Positions 7,962-15,554 of a stretch of DNA of 64,000 bases are shown piece by piece. Position numbers and translations under genes: made by a program. Source of the DNA: Streptomyces meridianus (lineage in GTDB: Bacteria > Actinomycetota > Actinomycetes > Streptomycetales > Streptomycetaceae); assembly GCF_023703325.1 (NCBI RefSeq), contig NZ_JAMQGM010000037.1, forward strand, positions 62,001-126,000. Reading direction: 5' to 3'. Under the pieces are notes generated by a model. That model worked only from the letters and a program-made list of their open reading frames with translations. It did no database searches and was not told the origin of the DNA. Position 1 is the first letter of the stretch; each line of letters begins with the position of its first letter.

Positions 7962-10733
7962 CTACATCCCGAAGGCGACGCATCCGTCGTCCGGACGGGA
8001 CAGTGCCTGCTCGGCCCAGATGACCTTGCCGGTCGCGGTGTAGCGGGTGCCCCAGCGGGTGGTGACCTGCGAGACCAGGAACAGGCCGCGTCCTCCCTCG
8101 TCGTTGCTCCCGGCCCGGCGAGGACGCGGTGAGGTGCTGGAGCCGTCCGACACTTCGCAGATCAGAACGTGATCACGGAGCAACCGCACCCCGATCGGGC
8201 CCGCCGCATGCCGGATGGCGTTGGTGACCAATTCGCTGACGGCCAACTCGGTGCTGAACGTGAGGTGTTCGAGCCCCCATTTCTCGAGTTGCCTGCCCAC
8301 GGCTGCGCGGACGTCCGCGACGACCGACGGGTCCGGGTCCACCTCCCAGCAAGCCGTCTGCTCGGCGGTCAGCCTCCGTGTCCGCGCGACGAGTAGCGCC
8401 ACGTCGTCGTTCGGGTGTGTGGGCAGCATGGCCTGAAGCACCGCGTCGCACGTTGCGTCGGGGTCGTCGCGGCAGTGTGCGAGCGCACGGCCCAGTTGTG
8501 CCAGCCCCACGTCGAAGTCCCGGCCCCGGTCCTCGACCAGACCGTCGGTGTAGAGCACCAGCCGGCTGCCCTCGGGCACGTCCAGATCTGTGACCTCGAA
8601 CAGCATCTCCCCGAGGCCGAGCGGGGCGCCCGTCGGCACGTCCGCCGCCGTGACGGAGCCGTCCGGCCGGACGATCATGGGTGCCGGATGCCCGGCCCGT
8701 GCCACGCTGCAGCGTCCCGACGCCGGGTCGTAGATGGCGTAGAGACAGGTGGCGCCGATGATCCCCTCGCCACGATGGTCGCCCGCGGCGCACTCGTCGC
8801 GGTCGAGACGGTCCACGAGATCGTCGAGATGCATGAGCACCTCGTCCGCCGGCAGATCGAGTGCCGAGAAGTTGTGGATGGCGGTCCGCAGCCGCCCCAT
8901 GGTCGCGGCCGCGTGCACGCCGTGGCCGACGACGTCGCCGACGACCAGCGCCACCCGGGCTCCCGAGAGCGGGATGACGTCGAACCAGTCACCGCCGACA
9001 CCCGCCTTGGCGGGCAGATAGCGGTGGGCGACGTCCAGGGCCCGCTGCTCCGGGGCGCCGCGGGGGAGGAGACTGCGTTGCAGGGCCAGGGCTGTGGTGT
9101 GCTCACGGGTGTAGCGGCGGGCGTTGTCGATGCAGATCGCGGCCCGGCCCACCACTTCCTCGGCGAGCGCCAGGTCGTCGTCCTCGAAAGGGCTCGGCAG
9201 GTCCGAGCGCAGGAACGTGACCACGCCCATCGCCTCGCCCCGGGCGAGCACGGGAACCGCGATCAGCGAGTGGTAGCCCGCCTGGAGGATCTCATCGACT
9301 CGTTTCGGGTCCTGGGACGCCCAGCCCACGGCGTTCCGCAGGGCCGGTTCGAGCACCGCGCGGCCGGCGGTCAGACTGCGGGCCTGAGGTGTGGCCGGCA
9401 CGAAGCGCGTAAGGGATCCCAGGGGGTAGGGCGCCGAGCTGTCGCCCACGGCCCTGAGGGCGACCCGGCGCAGCCCCTCGTCGACCCGCACCGGCTCCTC
9501 ACCGCGGAGAACGGAGTCCGCCAGGTCGACGGAGGCGAAGTCGGCGAACCGGGGGACGGCGACCTCGGTCAGCTCCTCCGCCGTCCTGGTCACGTCCAGC
9601 GTGGTGCCGATCCGGACGCTGGCGTCGTGCAGCAGCCGCAGGCGGCGCCTGGCCTCGAGCGCCACTCGGCCCACACCCTGCTCGCCCACGAGCAGCAGCC
9701 AGGGGTTGTCCCCTGCCACCGGGGCGATGGCGCCTCCGGGCTGTCGGGCGGGGGGCACCGGCACCGCGGTGGCACCCGATGAGCCTTGCTGGGCGTCCTC
9801 GTGGGTGAGCGTGAGGTGGCGCTGCCGGGAGCCCGTGCCGATACGGGCCTCCACGGCGATGCCGTCCTCTCCGGAACCGCTCCTGAGCCGACGCGATCGC
9901 AGGACGGCCACGCGGCCTCCCGGCAGATCGACCCGCTCGGTCGCGCCGGGCGGCCCGGCGAGCAGTTCCGCGGCCTTCTCCCGCAGCATGGCCCGGTCCT
10001 GGCGGTCGAGGTTGTCGGAGACGGTGCCCGGGGAGGCGGGCCCGAGCGCTCCGGCTGCCGGGCGCGGTCCGGTGCGCAGCGCGGCGAACGCCTCCACCAG
10101 TCCGCGCTCCCGTCGTGACGCCTCCTCCAGCAAGCGCTGCTCGATGTCGGCGGCGCACTCGCGGGCCAGCGCCAGCAGCAGCGGATCGGCGTCCGCTCGA
10201 CGGCAGGTCAGATCGAGGACACCCTCGGTTCGACCGCTGATCGGGTCGTGGACGGGGGCCCCGGCGCAGGCGAACGGCTCCATGCAGTCGGCGAAGTGCT
10301 CCCGCCCGTACACGTAGCAGGGGCGGCGCTCCGCGAGTGTGGTTCCGATGCCGTTCGTCCCGGCGAGCTGTTCGGTGAAGGCGTAGCCCGGCGCGATGTT
10401 GAAGCTTTCGAGTTCACGCGCCAGGAGCTGGTCGGTCGTGCGGCAGTGCAGGATCCGGGCCTGGTCGTCGGCGAGGACGGCGCTCACCCCGAACCGGGTG
10501 AAGGATGCCATGAGCCTGTCGAGCACGGGGGTCGCGGCACGTACGAGGCGGTTCTCCTCGTCCAGGCCCTTCTCGTACGGGACGGCCAGTTGCCGGCCGA
10601 TCAGGCCGTACTCCTCGCACCGACGCCACGAGGTGGCGATGGAGGTCCTGACGCCGTCGGGCTCCGGGCGTCCGGCGAGGAAGCGGTCGTAGGAGCGGTT
10701 GAGAGCCCGCACGTCGTCCCAGATGCCTGCCAT
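7962..10733 (-). CDS. Multidomain GAF / SpoIIE-type PP2C phosphatase / HATPase regulator
   Basis: A 923-residue cytosolic signalling protein. Residues about 66-205 form an AcoR-like GAF sensor (SAVLADDQARILHCR... FTEQLAGTNGIGTTLAERRPCYVYGREHF), the N-terminal architecture of sigma-54-type activators. A second GAF follows at about 355-535 (RIGTTLDVTRTAEELTEVAVPRFADFAS). Next come a SpoIIE PP2C domain at about 560-780 (GGDWFDVIPL, VVGDVVGHG, YTDGLVED) and a C-terminal anti-sigma-type ATPase at about 800-915 (ELVTNAIRHA, GGRGLFLVSQV). Such proteins set anti-sigma/anti-anti-sigma partner switches in Streptomyces. No cognate anti-sigma antagonist is adjacent. Start ATG 10733. The signal sensed is unknown. 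Confidence 0.92.
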   Translation of the reverse strand: MAGIWDDVRALNRSYDRFLAGRPEPDGVRTSIATSWRRCEEYGLIGRQLAVPYEKGLDEENRLVRAATPVLDRLMASFTRFGVSAVLADDQARILHCRTTDQLLARELESFNIAPGYAFTEQLAGTNGIGTTLAERRPCYVYGREHFADCMEPFACAGAPVHDPISGRTEGVLDLTCRRADADPLLLALARECAADIEQRLLEEASRRERGLVEAFAALRTGPRPAAGALGPASPGTVSDNLDRQDRAMLREKAAELLAGPPGATERVDLPGGRVAVLRSRRLRSGSGEDGIAVEARIGTGSRQRHLTLTHEDAQQGSSGATAVPVPPARQPGGAIAPVAGDNPWLLLVGEQGVGRVALEARRRLRLLHDASVRIGTTLDVTRTAEELTEVAVPRFADFASVDLADSVLRGEEPVRVDEGLRRVALRAVGDSSAPYPLGSLTRFVPATPQARSLTAGRAVLEPALRNAVGWASQDPKRVDEILQAGYHSLIAVPVLARGEAMGVVTFLRSDLPSPFEDDDLALAEEVVGRAAICIDNARRYTREHTTALALQRSLLPRGAPEQRALDVAHRYLPAKAGVGGDWFDVIPLSGARVALVVGDVVGHGVHAAATMGRLRTAIHNFSALDLPADEVLMHLDDLVDRLDRDECAAGDHRGEGIIGATCLYAIYDPASGRCSVARAGHPAPMIVRPDGSVTAADVPTGAPLGLGEMLFEVTDLDVPEGSRLVLYTDGLVEDRGRDFDVGLAQLGRALAHCRDDPDATCDAVLQAMLPTHPNDDVALLVARTRRLTAEQTACWEVDPDPSVVADVRAAVGRQLEKWGLEHLTFSTELAVSELVTNAIRHAAGPIGVRLLRDHVLICEVSDGSSTSPRPRRAGSNDEGGRGLFLVSQVTTRWGTRYTATGKVIWAEQALSRPDDGCVAFGM

Positions 10734-10876
10734 GGATTCACTTCCGCTGGTGAAGCCCCGTTCCGCTGGGCGGCTCCTGCACCCGTCACGGGCGCATATG
10801 AACGGATTGTAGGTGAAAGTGGAATTTGCAGTGGATCATGGCCCTGGTGGCCGGGGACTCCGGTCGCGAATCCGGG

Positions 10877-11401
10877 TCAGGGGCCGAGTGGCTTCTCGTA
10901 CCAGGCGACGTCCCAGTAGCGGCCGAACTTCTGCCCCACTTCGCGGTAGGTGCCGACATGTTCGAAACCGAAGCGGGCGTGCAGGCGGACGGACGCCTCG
11001 TTCGGCAGTGCCACGCCGGCGTAGGCGCGGTGCAGGTCCTCGTTCTCCAGAGCCTTGAACAGCGACTCGTACAGCAGGGTTCCGACGCCGCGTCCGCCCG
11101 CACCCGGGGCGCAGTAGACGGTCAGTTCCACCGACGTGCCGTAGGCCGGCTTCGGCCGGAAGCTACTGCTCGTCGCGTAGCCGAGGAGCGTGCCGTCCGA
11201 TGTGTCGTGGGCGACGAGGAGCCGGTGCGGACCGTGCTCGGGGTGGGCGAGGAGCCACGGCCGGCGTGTGCCGGGCGTGAACGGCTCGGTGTCGAAGGTG
11301 ATCGCGGTCTCGCGGACGTAGTGGTTGTAGAGCTCCGTGAGCGACGGCAGGTCGGCCTCGGTACCCGGCCTCACCTGCATGTCCGCGGACGTCGAAGACA
11401 T
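10877..11401 (-). CDS. GNAT N-acetyltransferase, phosphinothricin acetyltransferase (bar/pat) type
   Basis: A 174-residue acetyl-CoA-dependent transferase. ATG 11401 follows the strong ribosome site GGGGAGGAACC. The PAT-like pattern is visible throughout: TELYNHYVRETAITFDTEPF at the N-terminus, ELTVYCAPGAGGRGVGTLLYESL with the acetyl-CoA loop near residues 105-120, and the C-terminal ALPNEASVRLHARFGFEHVGTYREVGQKFG. Bar/Pat enzymes acetylate phosphinothricin; chromosomal homologues may use other amino-acid-like substrates such as methionine sulfoximine. It is divergent from hrdD with about 160 bases between. From memory, S. coelicolor carries an equivalent acetyltransferase beside hrdD, so the pairing is ancestral. 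Confidence 0.88.
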   Translation of the reverse strand: MSSTSADMQVRPGTEADLPSLTELYNHYVRETAITFDTEPFTPGTRRPWLLAHPEHGPHRLLVAHDTSDGTLLGYATSSSFRPKPAYGTSVELTVYCAPGAGGRGVGTLLYESLFKALENEDLHRAYAGVALPNEASVRLHARFGFEHVGTYREVGQKFGRYWDVAWYEKPLGP

Positions 11402-11562
11402 GGTTCCTCCCCGTTGTGGCCGGACAGGGTACTGCATGATCGAAAAGTTCTTGGGACGCCATGGGAATTCTGTCCGGGTTCCAGTCGTTGTTTCCTTCTG
11501 AGCGGGCACCCGACCAGTGCACGTTCACAGACTCGCGACCTACCAATCGCAAGGGAGCACGC

Positions 11563-12558
11563 ATGGCAACCCGTGCCGTCGCCCGTCGGCAGTCCGCTGG
11601 AAGCGAGACCGGCAGGGCAGGCAGTGTTCGCGCCGGAGGCGAGATCGCCGACCGCGACCTGGTCGGCATGTACCTCGACGAGATAGCACGCACACCCCTG
11701 CTCGACGCGGCCAAGGAAGTCGACCTGTCGCAGGCCATCGAGGCCGGGGTCTTCGCGCAGCGGATCCTCGACAAGGAGGTGGAGTCCGAGGCGGCCGGCG
11801 CCAGCGAGGAGGAGCTCGAAGCCCTCGTGGCGGAGGGGGAGCACGCGAAGGATGTGTTCATCCGCTCCAATCTCCGACTCGTCGTTGCCGTGGCGCGTCG
11901 CTACCCGCGCAGCGGACTCCCTCTGCTCGACCTGATCCAGGAGGGGAACGCCGGACTGGTCCGCGCGGTCGAGAAGTTCGACTACACCAAGGGCTTCAAG
12001 TTCTCCACGTACGCGACGTGGTGGATCCGGCAGGCGATCACCCGTTCCATCGCCGACCAGTCGCGCACGATCCGGCTGCCCGTTCACCTGGTCGAGGAGC
12101 TGGGCCGGATTCGCCGGGTCCAGCGCGAGTTCAACCGCGAGAACGGCCGCGACCCGGAGCACTCCGAGATCGCCGCGGAACTCGACAGCAGCACCGAGCG
12201 GATCGGCGACGTCCTGGACTGGGCGCGGGACCCGGTGAGCCTCAACATGTCGGTCGACGACGAGGGCGAGACCCAGTTCGGCGATCTGCTCGAGGACACC
12301 TCCGCGGACTCGCCCGAGCAGTCGGTGATGGTCATGCTGCGGCGTGAGGAGCTCGACGGACTGCTCAGTCGGCTGGACAACCGGACAGCGTCGATCATCA
12401 AGATGCGTTACGGCATCGATGACGGCCGTGAGCGCACCCTGACCGAGGTGGGCAAGCAGCACGGTCTGACGCGGGAGCGTATCCGGCAGATCGAGAAGCA
12501 CGCGCTGCTCGAACTGAAGAAGATGGCGCACGACACCGGGTTCGACGCGGCGGCCTGA
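11563..12558 (+). CDS. hrdD: RNA polymerase principal-like sigma factor HrdD (group 2 sigma-70)
   Basis: A 331-residue sigma factor from ATG 11563 (MATRAVARRQSAG, the typical HrdD start), replacing the longer in-frame extension from 11461. It has region 1.2 (DLVGMYLDEIARTPLL), region 2 with RSNLRLVVAVARRYPRSGLPLLDLIQEGN and FSTYATWWIRQAITRSIA, region 3 (HLVEELGRIRRVQREF) and region 4 with the DNA-binding helix-turn-helix LTEVGKQHGLTRERIRQIEKHAL. Compared with HrdB it lacks the long N-terminal extension. HrdD is dispensable and overlaps HrdB promoter recognition; its own transcription is known in S. coelicolor to be driven by ECF and other sigma factors. A stem-loop follows at 12624. Confidence 0.95.
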   Translation: MATRAVARRQSAGSETGRAGSVRAGGEIADRDLVGMYLDEIARTPLLDAAKEVDLSQAIEAGVFAQRILDKEVESEAAGASEEELEALVAEGEHAKDVFIRSNLRLVVAVARRYPRSGLPLLDLIQEGNAGLVRAVEKFDYTKGFKFSTYATWWIRQAITRSIADQSRTIRLPVHLVEELGRIRRVQREFNRENGRDPEHSEIAAELDSSTERIGDVLDWARDPVSLNMSVDDEGETQFGDLLEDTSADSPEQSVMVMLRREELDGLLSRLDNRTASIIKMRYGIDDGRERTLTEVGKQHGLTRERIRQIEKHALLELKKMAHDTGFDAAA

Positions 12559-12623
12559 CCTCCGCCGCCGCGCGACCGGTCGTGCGGCGGGATCGAACCG
12601 CCGCACCGTGGCGCACATGAAGC

Positions 12624-12659
12624 GGAGCCTCGGCGTCTTCCCCCCGGCGTCGGGGCTCC
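12624..12659 (+). terminator. Terminator after hrdD
   Basis: A 14-bp stem with three G-T pairs joins 12624-12637 (GGAGCCTCGGCGTC) to 12646-12659, with an 8-base C-rich loop. Flanking TGAA...TTCA can extend it. It lies about 65 bases after the hrdD stop. Confidence 0.75.
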
Positions 12660-12740
12660 TTCATGCACGGCGCCGGCCCGAGTCGCCCGGAAGCGGGGAG
12701 CCCGGGCCACCGGCGGCCCGGAGCCCCGTAGGCTGAGTGC

Positions 12741-12983
12741 ATGAGCAGTACCGACCCCGGCTCCGATCACGCGGAGAACCACGCCGAGGACCAGGCGGAG
12801 AACACTCGGGACCCGCAGCCGAAGCCGTCGCGGCCCCGAGCGGCTGCGCTGATCTTCGACGATCCGCTGTCCCGGCCGTCGGCGGACGACACCGACGCCG
12901 GCTGGGGGGAACGCTCCTCGCGAGGTGACGGAGCGGCCGATCTGGCCCGTTTCCTGGCCGAGAAGCCCCCGCACCACCTGTAG
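12741..12983 (+). CDS. Small conserved Streptomyces protein, function unknown
   Basis: An 80-residue acidic protein without signal peptide or membrane segment. The N-terminal third is low-complexity (Asp/Glu/Asn/Pro). The C-terminal part, ALIFDDPLSRPSADDTDAGWGERSS followed by DLARFLAEKPPHHL, is a motif I recognise as recurring in small Streptomyces proteins beside this locus. It is therefore probably a real gene rather than a chance frame. ATG 12741 is preceded by GTAGGCTGAGTGC with weak Shine-Dalgarno character. It converges with mscL with 8 bases between stops. No function can be assigned. Confidence 0.75.
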   Translation: MSSTDPGSDHAENHAEDQAENTRDPQPKPSRPRAAALIFDDPLSRPSADDTDAGWGERSSRGDGAADLARFLAEKPPHHL

Positions 12984-12991
12984 GGCGGGAG

Positions 12992-13501
12992 CTACGTGCC
13001 CTGGCCACCCGGCTGCTTCTGAGCCGGTACCGCCCCCGAGGCGCCCGCGCGCTGCGCCGCCAGGTGGTCGCGGATCTCGCGGAGCAGCACGATCTCGGCG
13101 GCCTCCGCCTCGGCCTGCACCTCTTCCGCGGCCTTCTCCCTGGCTGCCTTGCGGGCCAGGTACTTCGCCATCGGCAGGACCATGAGGAAGTACACGACAG
13201 CTGCGGTGATCAGGAAGCTGACGGTCGCGCTGACGACCGATCCCCACATGATCTGCACGCCGTCGGCCGCCTCGCCGTTCTTGCCCGGCGTGCAGGGGTC
13301 TTTGAGGCAGACGCTGTAGTGGTCCAGATCCTGGGTGCCGAATGCCCCGATGACGGGGTTGATCAAGCCCTGCACCACTGCGTTCACGATGTTGGTGAAC
13401 GCAGCTCCGACGACGACCGCGACCGCCAGGTCGATGACGTTGCCCCGCATCAGGAAGGCCTTGAAGCCCTCCAGGATGCTCTCCTTCTTCTCTTCGCTCA
13501 A
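12992..13501 (-). CDS. mscL: Large-conductance mechanosensitive channel MscL
   Basis: A 169-residue inner-membrane homopentameric channel that opens on hypo-osmotic stretch. I place the start at TTG 13501 (LSEEKKESILEGFKAFLMRGNV), because the family begins here and GAGGAGAG sits 8 bases before it. The in-frame upstream extension is non-conserved. TM1 is VIDLAVAVVVGAAFTNIVNAVV. The periplasmic loop YSVCLKDPCTPGKNGEAADGVQIM carries two Cys, a possible disulfide as in other actinobacterial channels. TM2 is VSATVSFLITAAVVYFLMVLPM. The C-terminal helical bundle is longer than in E. coli and rich in Ala/Glu. Confidence 0.95.
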   Translation of the reverse strand: MSEEKKESILEGFKAFLMRGNVIDLAVAVVVGAAFTNIVNAVVQGLINPVIGAFGTQDLDHYSVCLKDPCTPGKNGEAADGVQIMWGSVVSATVSFLITAAVVYFLMVLPMAKYLARKAAREKAAEEVQAEAEAAEIVLLREIRDHLAAQRAGASGAVPAQKQPGGQGT

Positions 13502-13621
13502 CGCAGTGCCTCTCCTCACGCAGGTCGGAACATGGCGTTCCGCTGCCCAGAGAAGCGTGGAGGAAGGAGGGCCGAAACGACAAAGTCGCCAGGGAAATAT
13601 CACGCCTCGTTCGGAACATGT

Positions 13622-13891
13622 TCACGGAACGTCACGCCCCGCCGTCTGCGTGACCGACCGGCAGGCGGGTGCGGACGGCCCCGCACCGAGGTCCGTGGAT
13701 GCGAGCAGCGCGGCGGCCACCAGCAGCAGACCGGCGGCCGCGGTGCGCCGGCCCGGAAGCCGCAGCCCCGGCCCGAAGCGCCCCCGGCGCACCCGCAGGG
13801 GCGGAAAGACGGGCACCTCCCGGGCCGGCGGGACGGGCCGCGCCGGCAGCGGAGGATAGGGGGAGCGAACGGGGACGTGAGGCATGGCCAT
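13622..13891 (-). pseudogene. Short membrane protein, probably truncated remnant of a SAF-domain (CpaB-like) protein
   Basis: An 89-residue frame from ATG 13891 (MAMPHVPVRS; ATG 13885 also possible): a proline/arginine-rich cytosolic part (PYPPLPARPVPPAREVPVFPPLRVRRGRF), then one hydrophobic helix (TAAAGLLLVAAALLAS), then an abrupt end. Between mscL and mtnP/fmdB, other streptomycetes usually have a longer protein with this same N-terminus followed by a periplasmic SAF domain. No SAF sequence is found downstream in any frame. I infer a 3' deletion. Whether the stump is translated is unknown, and it could be a lineage-specific short protein instead. Confidence 0.45.
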
Positions 13892-13993
13892 CACCGCCTG
13901 ATCGTCAGAAGTCCGTCGGGACGACCCCCACGATCCCCGCTCGGGCCGAATCCTGCTGAGCCCTGTGGACAGGCACGTCGCCTGTGGAAAACC

Positions 13994-14011
13994 CACTCAC
14001 ACCTGTGAGTG
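13994..14011. promoter_or_regulatory. 18-base palindrome CACTCACACCTGTGAGTG
   Basis: Two perfect 8-base arms separated by CC, with an extra direct copy of CACTCAC about ten bases further on (14020-14026). It lies about 100 bases upstream of the short membrane-protein remnant and beyond the mtnP stop. The dyad and repeat suggest a transcription factor site. No known consensus was recognised. Confidence 0.45.
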
Positions 14012-14119
14012 ACCAAGGCACTCACGCCCGGCCGATTCGCCGCGGATCGGCCGCCGGCCCCGGCACTGCCGCGCGCCCGACGCCTCGGGCCGCAACGGAC
14101 GGGCCGCCGCCCGCCCCGC

Positions 14120-14983
14120 CTACGGCAGCTCGATTCCGGTGTCCAGCCCGTCCAGGGCTTTCGAGCACAGACAGTCCCGGGCGTTGCGCTCCGGCAATGC
14201 CGCCACCGCGTCGAAAAGCACGGTGCGCAGGCGCTCCACGTTCTCGGCGAACACCCGCAGCACCTCGTCGTGCGAGACGCCCGCACCCGTCTCGGCGCCC
14301 GCATCGAGGTCCGTCACCAGCGCCAACGTCGAGTAGCAAAGCCCCAGTTCGCGTGCCAGGACGGCCTCCGGATGCCCGGTCATCCCCACCACGGACCAGC
14401 CCTGCGCCGCATGCCAGAGGGACTCGGCCCGGGTCGAGAACCGCGGCCCCTCGACCACCACGAGCGTGCCGCCGTCGACCGGCTCCCAGTCCCGGCCGCG
14501 TGCCGCGGCCACGGCCGCCGCCCGGCCCGTCGGGCAGTAGGGGTCGGCGAAGGAGAGGTGCGCGACGTTCGGAATGGATCCGTCCGACAGCGTCTCGCCG
14601 TCGTAGAAGGTCTGCACCCGGCTCTTGGTCCGGTCGACCAGCTGGTCCGGGACGACGAGCGTGCCGGGGCCGAACTCCTGCCGCAACCCGCCCACGGCGC
14701 ACGGGCCCAGGATCTGCCGGATGCCGAGGGTGCGCAACGCCCAGACGTTGGCGCGGTAGTTGATGCGGTGCGGCGGAAGGTGGTGCTTGCGGCCGTGCCG
14801 TGGCAGGAACGCGACCCGGCGTCCCGCGATCTCGCCGAGGAAGACCGAGTCGCTCGGCCGTCCGTAGGGGGTCTCCAGGGAAATCTCGGTCACGTCGTCG
14901 AGGAAGGAGTAGAACCCCGATCCGCCGATGACACCTATGTCCGCCTGAGGGGTCTGCGCCCGCGCACTGCTCGTCTCCACCAT
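14120..14983 (-). CDS. mtnP: S-methyl-5'-thioadenosine phosphorylase
   Basis: A 287-residue trimeric purine phosphorylase (PNP/MTAP family) that splits methylthioadenosine into adenine and methylthioribose-1-phosphate, the first step of methionine salvage. The family signature is clear: IGVIGGSGFYSFLDD, the phosphate-binding region FLPRHGRKHHLPPHRINYRANVWAL, VGMTGHPEAVLARELGLCYSTLALVTD, and Asp in VTDLDAG. Start ATG 14983. Length matches the family. It stands alone, next to fmdB in the same direction. Some actinobacterial members act instead on methylthioinosine or have broader purine specificity. Confidence 0.94.
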   Translation of the reverse strand: MVETSSARAQTPQADIGVIGGSGFYSFLDDVTEISLETPYGRPSDSVFLGEIAGRRVAFLPRHGRKHHLPPHRINYRANVWALRTLGIRQILGPCAVGGLRQEFGPGTLVVPDQLVDRTKSRVQTFYDGETLSDGSIPNVAHLSFADPYCPTGRAAAVAAARGRDWEPVDGGTLVVVEGPRFSTRAESLWHAAQGWSVVGMTGHPEAVLARELGLCYSTLALVTDLDAGAETGAGVSHDEVLRVFAENVERLRTVLFDAVAALPERNARDCLCSKALDGLDTGIELP

Positions 14984-15146
14984 GCGGTCACCCTACGGGG
15001 CGCACCGGCGTCGCAGGCCGCTCCGGTACCGGGCCCGGCACTGGAGCAACCTGCCCGCCCGGGCGGGCAGGAGTCCGTCCCCGGCACGGCGAGACCCCGC
15101 CGCCTCGCGGACGAGACGACGGGGCCGGTGCGTGCTGCTGCCCGCC

Positions 15147-15488
15147 TCAGGCGGCCGTGGAACTCCCCGCCGGGCTCTTGGAACCCGACGAGCTCGACGA
15201 CGGGGCGGAAGACGTGGACGAGGAGGAGCCCGAATCCGAGCTGCCGCCGGACGACGAGCCGCCGTCGCTCTTCGCCGTCGCGGACTTCGCCGGGCTGCTG
15301 CCGGACGACGAGCTGCGGCTGTCCGTCCGGTAGAAGCCGGAGCCCTTGAAGACGACGCCTACCGCCGAGAACACCTTGCGCAGACGGCCCGTGCACGCGG
15401 GGCACTCGGTCAGTGCCTCGTCGCTGAACTTCTGCACCGCCTCGAGGCCCTCGCCGCATTCGGTGCACTGGTACTGATAGGTCGGCAC
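15147..15488 (-). CDS. FmdB-family zinc-ribbon regulatory protein with Ser-rich tail
   Basis: A 113-residue protein. GTG 15488 is preceded by CAGGAGGAGCAA and gives the family start VPTYQYQCTECGEGLE. The zinc ribbon uses CTEC and CPAC (Cys pairs at about 8/11 and 30/33), followed by the conserved GRLRKVFSAVGVVFKGSGFYRTD. From about residue 57 to the end it is Ser/Gly/Ala/Lys low-complexity sequence, longer than in many relatives. FmdB proteins are linked to formamidase expression by homology only; their role is poorly defined. An almost perfect CIRCE element lies immediately upstream, which suggests HrcA heat-shock control. Function otherwise unknown. Confidence 0.9.
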   Translation of the reverse strand: MPTYQYQCTECGEGLEAVQKFSDEALTECPACTGRLRKVFSAVGVVFKGSGFYRTDSRSSSSGSSPAKSATAKSDGGSSSGGSSDSGSSSSTSSAPSSSSSGSKSPAGSSTAA

Positions 15489-15497
15489 TTGCTCCTC

Positions 15498-15524
15498 CTG
15501 GCACTCTTGCTCAGTGAGTGCTAA
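15498..15524 (-). promoter_or_regulatory. CIRCE element (HrcA operator) upstream of fmdB
   Basis: CIRCE is TTAGCACTC-N9-GAGTGCTAA. On the plus strand this site reads CTGGCACTC (7/9), nine bases, then GAGTGCTAA (9/9). It ends ten bases before the GTG start, directly ahead of the ribosome site, so a bound HrcA would block the fmdB leader. CIRCE is otherwise known from groE and dnaK-type operons. Confidence 0.8.
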
Positions 15525-15554
15525 CGACGCTCCATAGTGCAGCATTCTTCGGGA

